Assembly (NCBI GenBank): GCA_023257325.1
Contig: JALRCP010000153.1
Coordinates: forward strand, 1-8,404
Reading direction: 5' to 3'
Length of the DNA: 8,404 nucleotides
Source of the DNA: Polynucleobacter sp.
Lineage (GTDB): Bacteria; Pseudomonadota; Gammaproteobacteria; Burkholderiales; Burkholderiaceae
Part shown: positions 1-8,404 of the stretch, piece by piece
Layout: each line of letters begins with the position of its first letter
Position numbering within the stretch: the first letter of the stretch is position 1
The notes under the pieces: model-generated
Seen by the model: only the letters and a program-made list of their open reading frames with translations
Told to the model about the DNA's origin: nothing
Database searches by the model: none
Made by a program: the position numbers and the translations under genes

Positions 1-131
1 GCCCACAGTTTATACAGCCAGTTTGGCCAACTAAACATAGTACCTCCAAAATAAGTACCGTTACCTCCAGGGCGTGTTGGGCTCAACGGCAGAGCCATAG
101 GGCCTCGCACCCTACCGATATTGCTCACCAT
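1..131 (-). CDS. Unrecognised partial open frame running off the left edge
   Basis: An ATG at 131-129 opens a minus-strand frame of 43 codons that reaches the window edge without a stop. It begins MVSNIGRVRGPMALPLSPT and ends MFSWPNWLYKLW. The product is rich in glycine, proline and aromatic residues. I see no signal peptide, catalytic motif or family I can name. The same frame stays open upstream, through the tRNA-Glu gene, to a stop at 242-240, so the true start could lie further up. The only Shine-Dalgarno-like bases are a weak AGG about four bases before the ATG. It lies beyond the abnormal 3' end of tRNA-Glu and may therefore belong to a different molecule from the rest of the window. 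It could be the start of a phage or accessory gene, or a chance open frame. Confidence 0.3.
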   Translation of the reverse strand, partial: MVSNIGRVRGPMALPLSPTRPGGNGTYFGGTMFSWPNWLYKLW

Positions 132-164
132 ATACCTACGGTTTACAAGCAAGTGATATACCCC

Positions 165-183
165 TGCCAGGCTAAAACTGGCA
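165..183. repeat. Short hairpin overlapping the 3' end of tRNA-Glu
   Basis: TGCCAG at 165-170 and CTGGCA at 178-183 form a perfect 6-bp inverted repeat around a 7-base loop. One arm covers the CCA end, the discriminator base and position 72 of tRNA-Glu. No T-tract follows on either strand, so it does not look like an intrinsic terminator. It lies wholly in the part of the sequence that departs from the expected tRNA-Glu acceptor, so it may come with the foreign left flank. Confidence 0.4.
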
Positions 184-254
184 CTCCCAAGGGGATTCGA
201 ACCCCTGTATCCACCGTGAAAGGGTGGTGTCCTAGGCCTCTAGACGATGGGGAC
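179..254 (-). tRNA. tRNA-Glu (anticodon TTC) with a damaged acceptor stem
   Basis: A 76-base tRNA on the minus strand decodes GAA and GAG. The anticodon arm is CCACC / loop CTTTCAC / GGTGG, with anticodon TTC at 220-218. The T arm CAGGGGTTCGAATCCCCT is normal, the discriminator is G and the CCA end is encoded. The 5' acceptor strand is GTCCCCA, but the 3' strand is TGGGAGT where TGGGGAC is needed. This leaves C3-A70 unpaired and two G-T wobbles at pairs 1 and 2, although the other four pairs are perfect. The 5' end and the body are standard for bacterial tRNA-Glu. The fault is confined to bases 183-185 and coincides with the start of a stretch that does not look host-like, so I infer a breakpoint here. 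It follows tRNA-Ala after 43 bases. Confidence 0.85.
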
Positions 255-297
255 CCTGGACTTACGGTACTACAATTCTTACAGTTATTACAAAGAC

Positions 298-373
<76 letters not shown>

Positions 374-422
374 TTAATTAGATGACCTTAATTAATAAGC
401 TCAAGCAATCAAGACCATAATT

Positions 423-1826
423 CTAGCTTATTTTTATGCTTCTTTGCAAGCGCTGTTTTGTTTCTTCTATACCAATCAATGAGATAACTGCATCCAAAGC
501 AGGCGTCTGAGTCGTTGCAAACAGGGCATAACGCACCGGCATGGCCAAACCAGGCATTTTCAAGCCATGCTTGGCCAAAACCACCTTAAAAGCCGCTGAA
601 ACAGCCGCTTTTGAGCCATCACCCAGGTCTAACTCAGACATAAAGTCAGCAATCGCTGGGTGAACTGAACTGGGAACATTGGCCTCTAAATCAGCTGCTG
701 AATGTTGTGGCGGATCCATGTAGAAAAGTCTGGCTCCTTCAGCAATTTCAATCAAAGTATTTGCACGATCTTTCAGGATATTCACCACACCCACAAAGTC
801 AGGGCCATGATCTATCTGAATCCCTAGATTTTGAGCAAAAGGTCGAGCTCTTTTGGCCAAGTCGGCGGCATCTGTCTGTTGGATGTATTGATGATTCAAC
901 CACAGTAATTTTTCTGGATTATGTTGTGCAGGAGATTTACCCAAATGATCTAAATCAAACCATTCAATGAATTGTTCTTTGGTAAAAACTTCCGCATCCC
1001 CATGAGACCAACCTAAACGAGCCAAATAATTCAATACAGCTTCAGGCATGTACCCTTCACGCTCGTAATCTCTAACGCTCATCGCACCATTGCGTTTACT
1101 CATTTTTTCACCTTGATCATTGAGTACTGTTGGCAAATGAGCGTAAACCGGCAACTGGCCGCCTAAGGCTTGCAAGATATTAATTTGTCTTGGTGTGTTA
1201 TTAACGTGATCATCCCCACGAATCACGTGAGTAATTTTCATATCCAAATCGTCGACCACCACACAGAAGTTGTATGTAGGTGTGCCATCGGGTCGTGCAA
1301 TGACCAAATCGTCTAACTCATCATTGCTAATTTCAATGCGCCCCTTCACTGCATCATCCCAAACGACACTGCCACCGATTGGATTTTTAAAACGAATCAC
1401 TGGTTTGATGTCCGTTGGAGCGGGTGGCAAATCTTTACCCGGCTCAGGACGCCAAAAACCGTTATAGCGCGGCTTTTCTTTATTGGCCATTTGCTGCTCA
1501 CGCAAAGCATTGAGTTCTTCTTCACTCATGTAGCAGTAATAAGCCAAACCATCTTTAAGCATTTGCGCAATGACTTCGCGATAGCGATCCATACGCTGCA
1601 TTTGATAGAAAGGACCCTCATCAATATCAAGACCTAACCAACGCATGCCTTCAATGATCACATCGACAGCTTCTTGGCTTGATCGCTCCTGATCCGTATC
1701 TTCAATACGCAAAATAAAGTCGCCTTTCATCTTGCGCGCAAAGGCCCAAGGATACAAAGCGCTTCGAAGGTTACCTAGGTGAATAAAGCCCGTTGGGCTG
1801 GGTGCAAATCGTGTTCTAACTGTCAT
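423..1826 (-). CDS. gltX: Glutamate--tRNA ligase (GluRS)
   Basis: This cytoplasmic class I synthetase charges tRNA-Glu with glutamate using ATP. The 467 residues match the usual bacterial length. The N-terminal catalytic Rossmann fold carries [19 protein letters not shown] at residues 6-24, with HLGN as the HIGH-type signature. The second signature, KMSKR, is at 241-245, and the helical anticodon-binding half follows to the end. In the E. coli enzyme a zinc ion is held by C98, C100, C125 and H127. Here only C98 remains, with M100, W125 and P127, so the zinc site is lost, as in many other bacterial GluRS. The start at 1826 gives the normal [13 protein letters not shown] beginning. No clear Shine-Dalgarno precedes it, but a perfect 7-bp hairpin ends eight bases upstream. 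The MFS gene lies 33 bases upstream on the same strand, and tRNA-Ala and tRNA-Glu lie downstream, so the enzyme sits beside its own substrate tRNA. Confidence 0.98.
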   Translation of the reverse strand: MTVRTRFAPSPTGFIHLGNLRSALYPWAFARKMKGDFILRIEDTDQERSSQEAVDVIIEGMRWLGLDIDEGPFYQMQRMDRYREVIAQMLKDGLAYYCYMSEEELNALREQQMANKEKPRYNGFWRPEPGKDLPPAPTDIKPVIRFKNPIGGSVVWDDAVKGRIEISNDELDDLVIARPDGTPTYNFCVVVDDLDMKITHVIRGDDHVNNTPRQINILQALGGQLPVYAHLPTVLNDQGEKMSKRNGAMSVRDYEREGYMPEAVLNYLARLGWSHGDAEVFTKEQFIEWFDLDHLGKSPAQHNPEKLLWLNHQYIQQTDAADLAKRARPFAQNLGIQIDHGPDFVGVVNILKDRANTLIEIAEGARLFYMDPPQHSAADLEANVPSSVHPAIADFMSELDLGDGSKAAVSAAFKVVLAKHGLKMPGLAMPVRYALFATTQTPALDAVISLIGIEETKQRLQRSIKIS

Positions 1827-1834
1827 AAACAGGA

Positions 1835-1854
1835 TTATCTCATTGACGAGATAA
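1835..1854. promoter_or_regulatory. Perfect inverted repeat in the gltX leader
   Basis: TTATCTC (1835-1841) and GAGATAA (1848-1854) are exact 7-bp complements around a 6-base loop. They fill most of the 33-base gap between the transporter stop and the gltX start, ending eight bases before the ATG. Read toward gltX there is no T-tract afterwards, so a terminator is unlikely. It could be an operator, an RNA structure covering the ribosome entry site, or chance in AT-rich DNA. The function is inference only. Confidence 0.4.
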
Positions 1855-1859
1855 AAGAC

Positions 1860-3095
1860 TTATTTTTTAGCAGAAAGACTCAATGGCTTCTGCCTTGTTG
1901 CAATCAACCCGCCAAGCAGCAAAGCCAAGCCAGAGAACAATAAACCTCTTGCTAAACCACCCTGGCCATCAGAAATCCATCCTGCGATGGTTGGGCCAAC
2001 GATTTGTCCGGCAGCAAAGATACTTGTGAAAGCCGTGATACCTCCAACCCAATCAGAAGACGGCATGTTGTGTTTCACAAAAGCTGTCGTCGATGCAACG
2101 GCTGAAAGGAACACTGCCCCAAATAAGATGCCAGATCCAAAGATACTGAACAAAATCAGATGACTCACAGGAATGTCATAAATAGCGATTAAAGCGGGTA
2201 TCAAACTAGCGATGCCAAGAAGCGTGTTCAAGATGGCCAATGATTGCCCTCCTTTGAATCGATCCAACATCCGAGACCATAAACGGGAAGACGCCATGAC
2301 TGCAAAACCAAGCACTGCATAAAAAATGTTTAAAGTGCTTGATGCAAGACCTAGTTGCTTAAGTAGAGCCACTACAAAGGTCATATAACCAATGTATCCA
2401 ACCCCAAACATAAAATACCCTGCCAGGACTGGGATATACGACTTCAAGGGTGTGGCAGAGTGCCCCGCTTGTTTGGGTGGAATCGCTGGAATAGAGTAAA
2501 CAGGTCGAATCAGAATCACGGTAAAAATAAAACAAACGACACCCAAGGCATACCAAGAAAGTTGCCATGAGTGATCCCAGGCTATTTTGATTCCCCAATC
2601 ATTAAAAAATGGCAAGATCGCGCTCGATAAAACAATACCAAGACCAGGACCGGCGTAGAAAATACCCAACATCAAACCGGATTGATTGGCATGAATAGTT
2701 CCCAACTGAGAAATCAGCACACCACCCGCCACAAAAATCCAAGCGCTGGCAATGCCTGCGATCACACGATAAATAAATAGCCAAGTCGTTTGATCTGTAC
2801 ATCCTGATAAAAACAGAAAAATACCTGTGATGATGGCTGAAACAGTGAAGAATTGATGCACGGACATGCGCCTCATCATTGCTGGAGAACTGAGGGCTCC
2901 GATGAAGTAACCCAAGGCATTGGCAGTGTTCATCGTGCCGGCCACAAGATAAGACCACTCCAAGTCTTCTCTCATAATAGGCAATAAAAGCCCATAAGAA
3001 AAGCGGGCCAAGCCCAAAGCAATGGCCGAGCCTAATGCCAAGGAAATTGCCGTCAAAAATGGATGTTTATTTGCAAACACTGAGCTTGATTTCAT
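1860..3095 (-). CDS. MFS transporter, YbfB/YjiJ type
   Basis: This is a 411-residue inner-membrane protein with about twelve hydrophobic segments, as expected for the major facilitator superfamily. The first segment carries GLARFSYGLLLPIM (residues 28-41), followed by a stretch containing NTANALGYFIGAL. Together these are typical of the YbfB/YjiJ group (Pfam MFS_4). The loop 2-3 motif A is degenerate (SSPAMMRRM). The last two helices surround a short loop, GWISDGQGG. The substrate of this group is not known to me, so none is assigned. I chose the ATG at 3095. A start at 3194 would add 33 residues that are only the antisense of hslO, and transporters of this group begin just before the first helix. 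No good Shine-Dalgarno is visible. The gene diverges from hslO across 21 bases and lies 33 bases upstream of gltX on the same strand, so it may be co-transcribed with gltX. Confidence 0.88.
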   Translation of the reverse strand: MKSSSVFANKHPFLTAISLALGSAIALGLARFSYGLLLPIMREDLEWSYLVAGTMNTANALGYFIGALSSPAMMRRMSVHQFFTVSAIITGIFLFLSGCTDQTTWLFIYRVIAGIASAWIFVAGGVLISQLGTIHANQSGLMLGIFYAGPGLGIVLSSAILPFFNDWGIKIAWDHSWQLSWYALGVVCFIFTVILIRPVYSIPAIPPKQAGHSATPLKSYIPVLAGYFMFGVGYIGYMTFVVALLKQLGLASSTLNIFYAVLGFAVMASSRLWSRMLDRFKGGQSLAILNTLLGIASLIPALIAIYDIPVSHLILFSIFGSGILFGAVFLSAVASTTAFVKHNMPSSDWVGGITAFTSIFAAGQIVGPTIAGWISDGQGGLARGLLFSGLALLLGGLIATRQKPLSLSAKK

Positions 3096-3103
3096 AAAGT
3101 TTC

Positions 3104-3112
3104 TACAATATA
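3104..3112. promoter_or_regulatory. Overlapping -10-like boxes between hslO and the MFS gene
   Basis: Only 21 bases separate the two divergent start codons. On the plus strand TACAAT (3104-3109) ends seven bases before the hslO ATG. That would place transcription start at or next to the A of the start codon. On the minus strand TATATT (3112-3107) lies 11 bases before the MFS ATG. The two boxes overlap, so polymerase could serve only one gene at a time. I see no convincing -35 box for either, so these calls rest on the -10 resemblance and the spacing alone. Confidence 0.35.
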
Positions 3113-3116
3113 CGAT

Positions 3117-4097
3117 ATGACAGATAAATACTTCCCAGACTCCCTTCAGGTTTTTGTTTTTGATGGCGCTCCTGTGCGCGGTGAAATTGTTCATATCCGC
3201 GACTCTTGGCAGGCCATCCTGGCCAGAAAAGATTACCCCCCCGCCGTTAAAAAGCTTTTAGGTGACTTAATCGCTGCAGGCGTTTTGCTATGCGGCACCC
3301 TCAAATTCAATGGCAGCATGATCATTCAAGCCCAAGGAAATGGCGCAGTCCGTTTATTGGTTTTGGAGTGCAACGAACATTTGGTGATTCGTGCAACTGC
3401 CAAATTAAATGATGAAATTGACTTATCGACCTTGGCTGATGATGCCAATTTGTCAGAATTGATCAATCCTGATGGCAAAGGGCGCCTGGTCATTACTTTA
3501 GACCCAGCCGATCGTCAACCGGGCCAAAATCCCTATCAAGGAATTGTGGCCTTAAGTGATCACGGACAACCTGTTCAAAGCATCGCTGAAGCCATCACTT
3601 TGTATATGCGTGATTCTGAACAATTAGAAACGCGCCTTTGGTTGGCAAGTGATGAAGAGTCTTGTGGCGGCCTATTACTTCAAAGACTCCCCAACATGGG
3701 TGGCCAACTCAAAATGGATGATGAGGTGGCTGCTGAGGGTTGGACAAGGCTTCAAATGCTGTCAGAAACTGTCACCCATGAAGAATTGCTGACTTTAGAG
3801 CCCAAAGTTCTGATGAAACGTCTTTACTTAGATGAATCGACTCACCATGGCGTCAGAAGTTTTGAAGAACGCCCTATTCAATTTGGTTGTCGCTGCTCGC
3901 GCTTGAAAGTAGCTGATATGCTCAAAATGTTAGGAGAGGAAGAAGTCAACAGCATTCTTTTAGAAAAAGATGCCGTTGAAACCAATTGTGATTTTTGTGG
4001 TCAGATTTATATTTTTGATGCGGTTGATTGCAAACAAATATTTGCCAGTCCCACAATTGTTGATGCAGTGAAACAAGCTCCAAGCTCCAAGCATTAA
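3117..4097 (+). CDS. hslO: Hsp33 redox-regulated chaperone HslO
   Basis: This cytoplasmic holdase chaperone is switched on by oxidative stress. Reduced Hsp33 binds zinc through four cysteines, and oxidation to disulfides releases the zinc and exposes the client-binding surface. The C-terminal switch is intact, with CRC at residues 258-260 and CDFC at 291-294 in the CxC...CxxC arrangement of the family. The N-terminal domain shows VFDGAPVRGEIV (15-26) and LLCGTLKFNGSMIIQAQGNG (57-76), as in E. coli Hsp33. At 326 residues it is about 30 longer than the E. coli protein, mostly through insertions in the middle and a short tail. It is the only complete plus-strand gene here. No Shine-Dalgarno precedes the ATG, so a leaderless or very short leader is possible. 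The last codons contain a tandem CAAGCTC repeat at 4074-4092. It converges on ftsB with 6 bases between stop codons and no visible terminator. Confidence 0.97.
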   Translation: MTDKYFPDSLQVFVFDGAPVRGEIVHIRDSWQAILARKDYPPAVKKLLGDLIAAGVLLCGTLKFNGSMIIQAQGNGAVRLLVLECNEHLVIRATAKLNDEIDLSTLADDANLSELINPDGKGRLVITLDPADRQPGQNPYQGIVALSDHGQPVQSIAEAITLYMRDSEQLETRLWLASDEESCGGLLLQRLPNMGGQLKMDDEVAAEGWTRLQMLSETVTHEELLTLEPKVLMKRLYLDESTHHGVRSFEERPIQFGCRCSRLKVADMLKMLGEEEVNSILLEKDAVETNCDFCGQIYIFDAVDCKQIFASPTIVDAVKQAPSSKH

Positions 4098-4103
4098 TAA
4101 AGA

Positions 4104-4424
4104 TTACTTGGCTTTTGCAGCCTCATCAGAGGTCGCATCATTCGCAGGCTTTTTGCTAGGCACCACCTGCACAAAGATCTCACCCTCTTTGCTCATGCCA
4201 TGTTCTGCACGCGCACGCTCTTCAATCGCCTTTGTACCATCCTTAAGGTCTTTGACTTCACCAGCCAATTTGGCATTGCGCGCTGCAAGTGCGTCATTTT
4301 TATCCATTTGTTTGGATACTTGGCGATCGAGCTCATAGACTCTAAGCCACCCTCCCTTACCCAACCACAACGGGTACTGAATAATGACTAAGAGAGCCAA
4401 CATGCCGTAAACAACGATGCGCAT
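4104..4424 (-). CDS. ftsB: Cell division protein FtsB
   Basis: This small bitopic inner-membrane protein of the divisome pairs with FtsL and FtsQ and helps to activate septal peptidoglycan synthesis by FtsW-FtsI. The 106 residues show one transmembrane helix at about 4-20 ([17 protein letters not shown]) after a very short cytoplasmic start. The [15 protein letters not shown] juxtamembrane motif (23-37) follows. A periplasmic coiled coil runs over about 33-70, and the conserved [18 protein letters not shown] segment (71-88) comes next. The low-complexity tail is rich in Ala, Lys and Asp. Length and order of parts match the family. A GAGAGA-type ribosome site lies six bases before the ATG. The eno stop codon is 29 bases upstream. 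The position after pyrG, kdsA and eno is the usual betaproteobacterial arrangement, so it is probably the last gene of that operon. Confidence 0.95.
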   Translation of the reverse strand: MRIVVYGMLALLVIIQYPLWLGKGGWLRVYELDRQVSKQMDKNDALAARNAKLAGEVKDLKDGTKAIEERARAEHGMSKEGEIFVQVVPSKKPANDATSDEAAKAK

Positions 4425-4453
4425 CTGGGCTCTCTCTTCAGTAGTAAGTTTAT

Positions 4454-5758
<1,305 letters not shown>

Positions 5759-6616
5759 TTATTTGAAATCTTTTTCTAAATAAACGTTGCCATTTTTAAC
5801 AACGTCGTCCAAAGCCACTAAAGTGGACAATAATTCTTTCATACGATGCAATGGCACGGCATTCGGCCCATCCGACAGGGCTTTCGCTGGATTTGGATGA
5901 GTTTCCATAAATAAGCCACTCACGCCAACTGCAACGGCTGCTCGGGCTAAGACAGGCACCATCTCACGCTGACCACCACTACTTGTTCCTTGGCCACCCG
6001 GTAATTGCACCGAGTGAGTTGCATCAAATACCACTGGGGCATTGGTTTCACGCATGATGGCCAAACTTCTCATATCAGAAACCAAATTGTTATAACCAAA
6101 AGATGCGCCACGCTCGCAGGCCATGAACATATCTTCAGGCAAACCTACTTCTTTAGCTGCTGCACGGGCTTTATCAATCACATTTTTCATATCACCCGGC
6201 GCCAAAAACTGACCCTTTTTGATATTCACAGGCTTGCCACTTTGGGCACAAGCACGAATAAAGTCTGTTTGACGACACAAAAATGCAGGCGTTTGTAAAA
6301 CATCAACCACAGCAGCAACGGGTTTAATTTCATCGACTTCATGAATGTCAGTTAAAACATGAACGCCAATCTCTTTTTTTACTTTAGCTAAGATTTCAAG
6401 GCCTTTTTCCATGCCCAAGCCTCGGAATGAGGTTCCTGAAGAACGGTTGGCTTTATCAAAAGAAGATTTGTAAATAAAAGGGATGCCTAAACTTGATGTG
6501 ATTTCTTTGAGCTGACCCGCCGTATCCAAAGCCATTTGCTCAGACTCAATCACACAAGTGCCTGCAATTAAAAAAAATCGCTTGTCTAAACCAATTTCAA
6601 AATCACATAGCTTCAT
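5759..6616 (-). CDS. kdsA: 3-deoxy-8-phosphooctulonate synthase (KDO-8-P synthase)
   Basis: This cytoplasmic TIM-barrel enzyme condenses phosphoenolpyruvate with arabinose 5-phosphate to give KDO 8-phosphate, the precursor of KDO in the lipopolysaccharide inner core. The 285 residues match the family. Landmarks are [10 protein letters not shown] (16-25), [12 protein letters not shown] (49-60), GQFLAPGDM (135-143), [10 protein letters not shown] (168-177), FDATHSVQ (197-204) and [15 protein letters not shown] (237-251). Cys21 stands where the metal-independent E. coli enzyme has Asn, and the partner ligands H201, E238 and D249 are all present. This marks it as the metal-dependent class. The Shine-Dalgarno AAGGGA at 6628-6623 sits six bases before the ATG. 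It lies 33 bases after pyrG and 18 before eno. PyrG supplies CTP for activation of KDO to CMP-KDO, and Eno makes the phosphoenolpyruvate, so the neighbours feed the same pathway. Confidence 0.98.
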   Translation of the reverse strand: MKLCDFEIGLDKRFFLIAGTCVIESEQMALDTAGQLKEITSSLGIPFIYKSSFDKANRSSGTSFRGLGMEKGLEILAKVKKEIGVHVLTDIHEVDEIKPVAAVVDVLQTPAFLCRQTDFIRACAQSGKPVNIKKGQFLAPGDMKNVIDKARAAAKEVGLPEDMFMACERGASFGYNNLVSDMRSLAIMRETNAPVVFDATHSVQLPGGQGTSSGGQREMVPVLARAAVAVGVSGLFMETHPNPAKALSDGPNAVPLHRMKELLSTLVALDDVVKNGNVYLEKDFK

Positions 6617-6649
6617 AGATATTCCCTTTGACTTGGTCTTAGCTCTGCC

Positions 6650-8404
<1,755 letters not shown>

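Noticed and set aside
2359..2958. Two minus-strand frames inside the MFS gene (79 and 118 codons)
   Set aside because: They are frame-shifted shadows of the transporter coding sequence with no recognisable motifs or ribosome sites.
3096..3194. Longer N-terminus for the MFS transporter starting at 3194
   Set aside because: The extra 33 residues are the antisense of the hslO 5' end, are not hydrophobic like the family N-terminus, and would overlap a well-supported gene. ATG 3095 lies just before the first membrane helix.
4074..4092. Tandem CAAGCTC repeat at the end of hslO
   Set aside because: Just over two and a half copies within coding sequence; most simply a local slippage with no evidence of function.

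Overview
The window looks like a short piece of a betaproteobacterial chromosome, most like Burkholderiales of the Polynucleobacter type. The reasons are the gene order pyrG-kdsA-eno-ftsB, the close resemblance of the proteins to that group as I remember it, and a base composition that looks fairly AT-rich for Betaproteobacteria (judged by eye). The genus is an inference from recall, not from a search.

Host core, about 190-8270. On the minus strand, read from the right, come CTP synthase (pyrG), KDO-8-phosphate synthase (kdsA), enolase (eno) and the divisome protein FtsB. They are separated by only 18-33 bases and probably form one operon. A plus-strand gene for the redox chaperone Hsp33 (hslO) converges on ftsB with 6 bases between them. 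On its other side it diverges from an MFS transporter gene of the YbfB/YjiJ type across a 21-base gap. Beyond that, again on the minus strand, lie glutamyl-tRNA synthetase (gltX), tRNA-Ala(GGC) and tRNA-Glu(TTC). These are housekeeping genes for CTP supply, lipopolysaccharide KDO synthesis, glycolysis, septum formation, protein quality control and glutamate charging. No stretch over 300 bases lacks a gene.

Ends. Both ends stop looking like the host chromosome. At the right, pyrG loses its start codon and about its first nine residues at 8267-8276. The sequence then becomes an open plus-strand frame resembling a repeated module of phage structural proteins. At the left, the last three acceptor-stem bases of tRNA-Glu no longer pair with the 5' strand, and the following ~180 bases hold an unrecognised open frame. 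Foreign tails of about 130 and 180 bases are what chimeric assembly at contig ends would give. A real phage-host junction is possible but less likely.

I see no CRISPR array, transposase, defence system or novel multigene system. The points worth checking are the two breakpoints, a perfect hairpin just upstream of gltX, and the very compact hslO/MFS divergent promoter.
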